Shown: positions 61,957-64,000 of the stretch, piece after piece
Layout of the letters: every line of letters begins with the position of its first letter
Numbering within the stretch: the first letter of the stretch is position 1
Source: Halotia wernerae
Lineage (GTDB): Bacteria > Cyanobacteriota > Cyanobacteriia > Cyanobacteriales > Nostocaceae
Assembly (NCBI GenBank): GCA_034931985.1
Contig: JAYGHB010000107.1
Coordinates: forward strand, 7,286 to 71,285
DNA length: 64,000 bases
Direction of reading: 5' to 3'
Position numbers and translations under genes: made by a program
Notes under the pieces: model-generated
Seen by the model: only the letters and a program-made list of their open reading frames with translations
Told to the model about the DNA's origin: nothing
The model's database searches: none

Positions 61957-62586
61957 ATGCAAATTCCTCATTTTCCCGAAGCTAATCACCCGCTAGTCAA
62001 GTCGCTGTTTCATCACAGTGACCAAGAACTGCTGAATCTGTTTCAAAGCTATTCAGATGCTGGAAAGTACTTCACAGTGATATTTTGCCGCTATAGCCCT
62101 ATAGTTTACACCTTGATTCAGCATTCAGCGCGATCGCCTGTGCAAGCAGATTATCTGTTTACCCTCACTTGGCGACATATCTATTACGAACTCGGTGGAC
62201 TCAATTTAACTGAACCCCAACCAGGACAGGAAGCTTTAACTCTACAAAATTGGCTGATCAACATTACAGCTTTTTGTATCAATGAGATTAAAGTACCTCC
62301 TACAGAAGCAATTCATTATTCTCTGCAAGCAACTTCTCCGCCGTTATGGTGCTACGTCGAACAGGCATTAGATCAACTACCACCAATTTTGCGATTAATG
62401 GTCTTAATGGCTCAGACTTTCCATTGGAGCGAAACTAGAATTGCTGCCTATCTCCAAGCTGAAGGAGAAAAAATATCGCCTTTTGAAGTAGCCAATTTTC
62501 TCCAAGAAGGCTATCGTATGCTAGAGGACAAATTACCTACAGACATCCGCACCATCTACTTGGGCGAAGATTTAGTCCAATCTTAA
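61957..62586 (+). CDS. sigma-70-like protein
   Basis: A protein of 209 aa. The N-terminal part (SDQELLNLFQSYSDAGKYFT, RYSPIVYTLIQHS) resembles sigma region 2, and ALDQLPPILRLMVLMAQTFHW followed by SETRIAAYLQAEGEKISPFE resembles region 4 with its helix-turn-helix. Both are weaker than in typical ECF factors, so it may be a divergent sigma or a sigma-like regulator. A TPR protein gene follows 100 bp downstream on the same strand. Confidence 0.72.
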   Translation: MQIPHFPEANHPLVKSLFHHSDQELLNLFQSYSDAGKYFTVIFCRYSPIVYTLIQHSARSPVQADYLFTLTWRHIYYELGGLNLTEPQPGQEALTLQNWLINITAFCINEIKVPPTEAIHYSLQATSPPLWCYVEQALDQLPPILRLMVLMAQTFHWSETRIAAYLQAEGEKISPFEVANFLQEGYRMLEDKLPTDIRTIYLGEDLVQS

Positions 62587-62686
62587 CTTAAGTATATACG
62601 CGTAAAAAAAGTAGTGTTAATTACGAACAAATAAAACTTCTTCTTAAACCTTCTACTTAAAGCCGAAATTTCACGGGTTAATTTTT

Positions 62687-63835
62687 ATGAAACAACGGCA
62701 TTTATTGTCATTAGCTCTCACTCTTCGTACAGAATACTTAGCAATTTCTCGCCGTAGTGCTGGACTCATCGCACGGCTACCCCACCAGACTACCTCACCA
62801 TCGCACTGGCTCACTTTTTATTTTTTACTTTTTACTTTTTTGCTCACTCCCATAGCAGCAGGTGCTGCTGATATCACCCAACAACTCCACCAACCTTTAA
62901 GTAATTCTAGTTGGCGACAATCTAGAGATGAGGCAGATAGCTTGTTGCGGATTGGGGAACAACAGTATACCTCTGGGTATGCCGATAAAACAATTGACTC
63001 TTCTTTGCAAGCGCTCGATATTTACCACTCAATTGGCGATATCAAAGCCCAAGGACTGACCTATAATTTACTGGCTAGGGCTTATATCCAACTAGGTCGT
63101 TTTAAAGAAGGAGAAAATGCATTACGACGACAGTTAGGTATTGCCCGTGATACTAAAGATTTTCAATCTCAGATTTTTGCTCTTAACAATATTGCTACCT
63201 TACTACTGCAACAAGGAGAACCTATAGCTGCTGGTAAAACAGTTCAGGAGGCACTTGCAATTGCTCACAATGTCAAAAATATTGAAGGTGAAGGCCTGTC
63301 TTTGAGTAATTTGGGATTAGTAACAACCAGGCTAGGAGATTACAACAAGGCAATTAAGCTTTATGAAACTGCTTTAACTTTTCGCCGTCAAACTGGTGAT
63401 ACCCTCGGTGAGGCGAATACTTTAAATAATTTAGGTGATGCTTATCTAGCAGCGGGGAATTATCCAGATACAATTGGTACTTATGGTGCAGCAATGCGGA
63501 TTGCTAAAATAAACCGCGATCGCACTAATCAACTACGAGCAATTGATGGTCTAGTAACAGCTCATAGTGCTGTAGGCCGCTATGAACGTGCTTTTGACTT
63601 ATTAGAACAGCGCCTCATCCTCGCTCAAGAATTACAAAATCTGCGTGAAGAATTGAAATCTTTTGAATCCTACGCTCAAATTTATGAGCAGCTAGGTAAC
63701 TACCCAACTGCCCGTAATTTTTATGAAAGAGCGATCATATTGTCGCGCACATTAGAAGACAGCAAGAAAGAAGTACTATTGGTGGATAAACTAACTCAAA
63801 TGCTGAAGCGGCATGTCACCCCTTCGGGGAATTAA
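62687..63835 (+). CDS. exported TPR-repeat protein
   Basis: A protein of 382 aa with at least five TPR units from about residue 110 (e.g. AKGLTYNLLARAYIQLGRF-like, GEGLSLSNLGLVTTRLGDYN, GEANTLNNLGDAYLAAGNYP). The N-terminus is odd: an early hydrophobic start (MKQRHLLSLALTL), about 35 polar residues, then a second hydrophobic run (HWLTFYFLLFTFLLTPIAAG) encoded by a CTTTTTA-type tandem repeat, then AAGAAD, a good cleavage site. The C-terminal residues VTPSGN come from a dispersed repeat (CACCCCTTCGGGG). Confidence 0.82.
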   Translation: MKQRHLLSLALTLRTEYLAISRRSAGLIARLPHQTTSPSHWLTFYFLLFTFLLTPIAAGAADITQQLHQPLSNSSWRQSRDEADSLLRIGEQQYTSGYADKTIDSSLQALDIYHSIGDIKAQGLTYNLLARAYIQLGRFKEGENALRRQLGIARDTKDFQSQIFALNNIATLLLQQGEPIAAGKTVQEALAIAHNVKNIEGEGLSLSNLGLVTTRLGDYNKAIKLYETALTFRRQTGDTLGEANTLNNLGDAYLAAGNYPDTIGTYGAAMRIAKINRDRTNQLRAIDGLVTAHSAVGRYERAFDLLEQRLILAQELQNLREELKSFESYAQIYEQLGNYPTARNFYERAIILSRTLEDSKKEVLLVDKLTQMLKRHVTPSGN

Positions 63836-63862
63836 AAATTAAGAATTAAAAATTAAAAATTA
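63829..63862. repeat. tandem AATTAAAA-type repeat
   Basis: Imperfect heptamers AAAAATT/AAGAATT overlap the stop of the TPR gene. A GC-rich dispersed repeat (CTCGCGGACTCGCTACCGCT) follows from 63868, and GCGGAAGGGTTTCCCTCCGC is a further hairpin near 63911. No gene is seen up to the window end. Confidence 0.65.
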
Positions 63863-64000
63863 CAAGACGCTCGCGGACTCGCTACCGCTGCGCTATCAGC
63901 GAAAAACTCTGCGGAAGGGTTTCCCTCCGCAGGAAAGTTTTCAAGCTTAACGGGTGACAAGGCAGGTCAAGATGAGACGTAGCAATAATTTGAGAAAATA

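Noticed and set aside
61957..62586. Confident assignment as an ECF sigma factor
   Set aside because: Regions 2 and 4 are only weakly recognisable; it is recorded as sigma-70-like.
1..64000. Prophage or integrative element across the CRISPR region
   Set aside because: No integrase, attachment-site duplication or phage structural gene was found; the mobile traces are small repeats, MITEs and transposase remnants.

Overview
The window reads as chromosome of a filamentous, heterocyst-forming cyanobacterium of the Nostoc group. The HIP1 octamer GCGATCGC recurs throughout, heptamer tandem repeats and small dispersed palindromes fill the intergenic space, a DevA-type exporter ATPase is present, and the left half is a scytonemin (sunscreen pigment) locus arranged much as in Nostoc punctiforme. 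Names come from motif and family recognition by eye; no searches were run.

1-4.2 kb: a SAM methyltransferase, then a two-component pair on the minus strand (AraC-type response regulator and soluble triple-PAS histidine kinase) that sits where the known scytonemin regulators sit. A 1.45-kb AT-rich gap follows, with two 48-bp imperfect direct repeats upstream of scyA. 5.7-23.6 kb: scyABCDEF plus a complete ebo set (eboA, B, C, D, E, F), with a glycosyltransferase, a tyrA and a dsbA-like gene between eboC and eboD. ScyA and ScyB couple and deaminate tryptophan- and tyrosine-derived keto acids, ScyC cyclises, ScyD-F are exported beta-propeller proteins with PEP-CTERM-like tails, and Ebo proteins are linked to moving the monomer to the periplasm. 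24.2-32.0 kb: a dedicated aromatic supply set, trpE(G)-trpC-trpA-trpB-trpD, then a DAHP synthase gene split by a ~250-bp MITE-like element.

32.2-48.8 kb: an unusual CRISPR district. A cas6 with a C-terminal helix-turn-helix extension is followed by several mini-arrays, two copies of a leader-like sequence, five decayed copies of the 3' end of cas6, and three different PIN-toxin/antitoxin pairs. A gene for an unrecognised membrane-anchored protein converges on a nine-gene minus-strand type III-D operon (cas10, csx10, several cas7-like RAMP genes, a small subunit, a csx19-like gene, and an unknown gene). No cas1, cas2 or recognisable CARF nuclease is in the window.

48.9-56.7 kb: accessory region with a solitary devA, an IS1-type transposase remnant that itself carries a 64-bp insertion, a luciferase-like monooxygenase pair, a TnpB remnant, a DUF6888/DUF6887 pair broken by a 136-bp MITE, a Nudix hydrolase, a DUF3531 protein and a TPR protein. 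56.9-64 kb: core genes (ABC ATPase, rsmG, tRNA-Ala, lysS with a C-terminal KTSC domain), a membrane-anchored VOC protein, a sigma-70-like protein and a TPR protein whose signal region appears to contain a tandem-repeat insertion.
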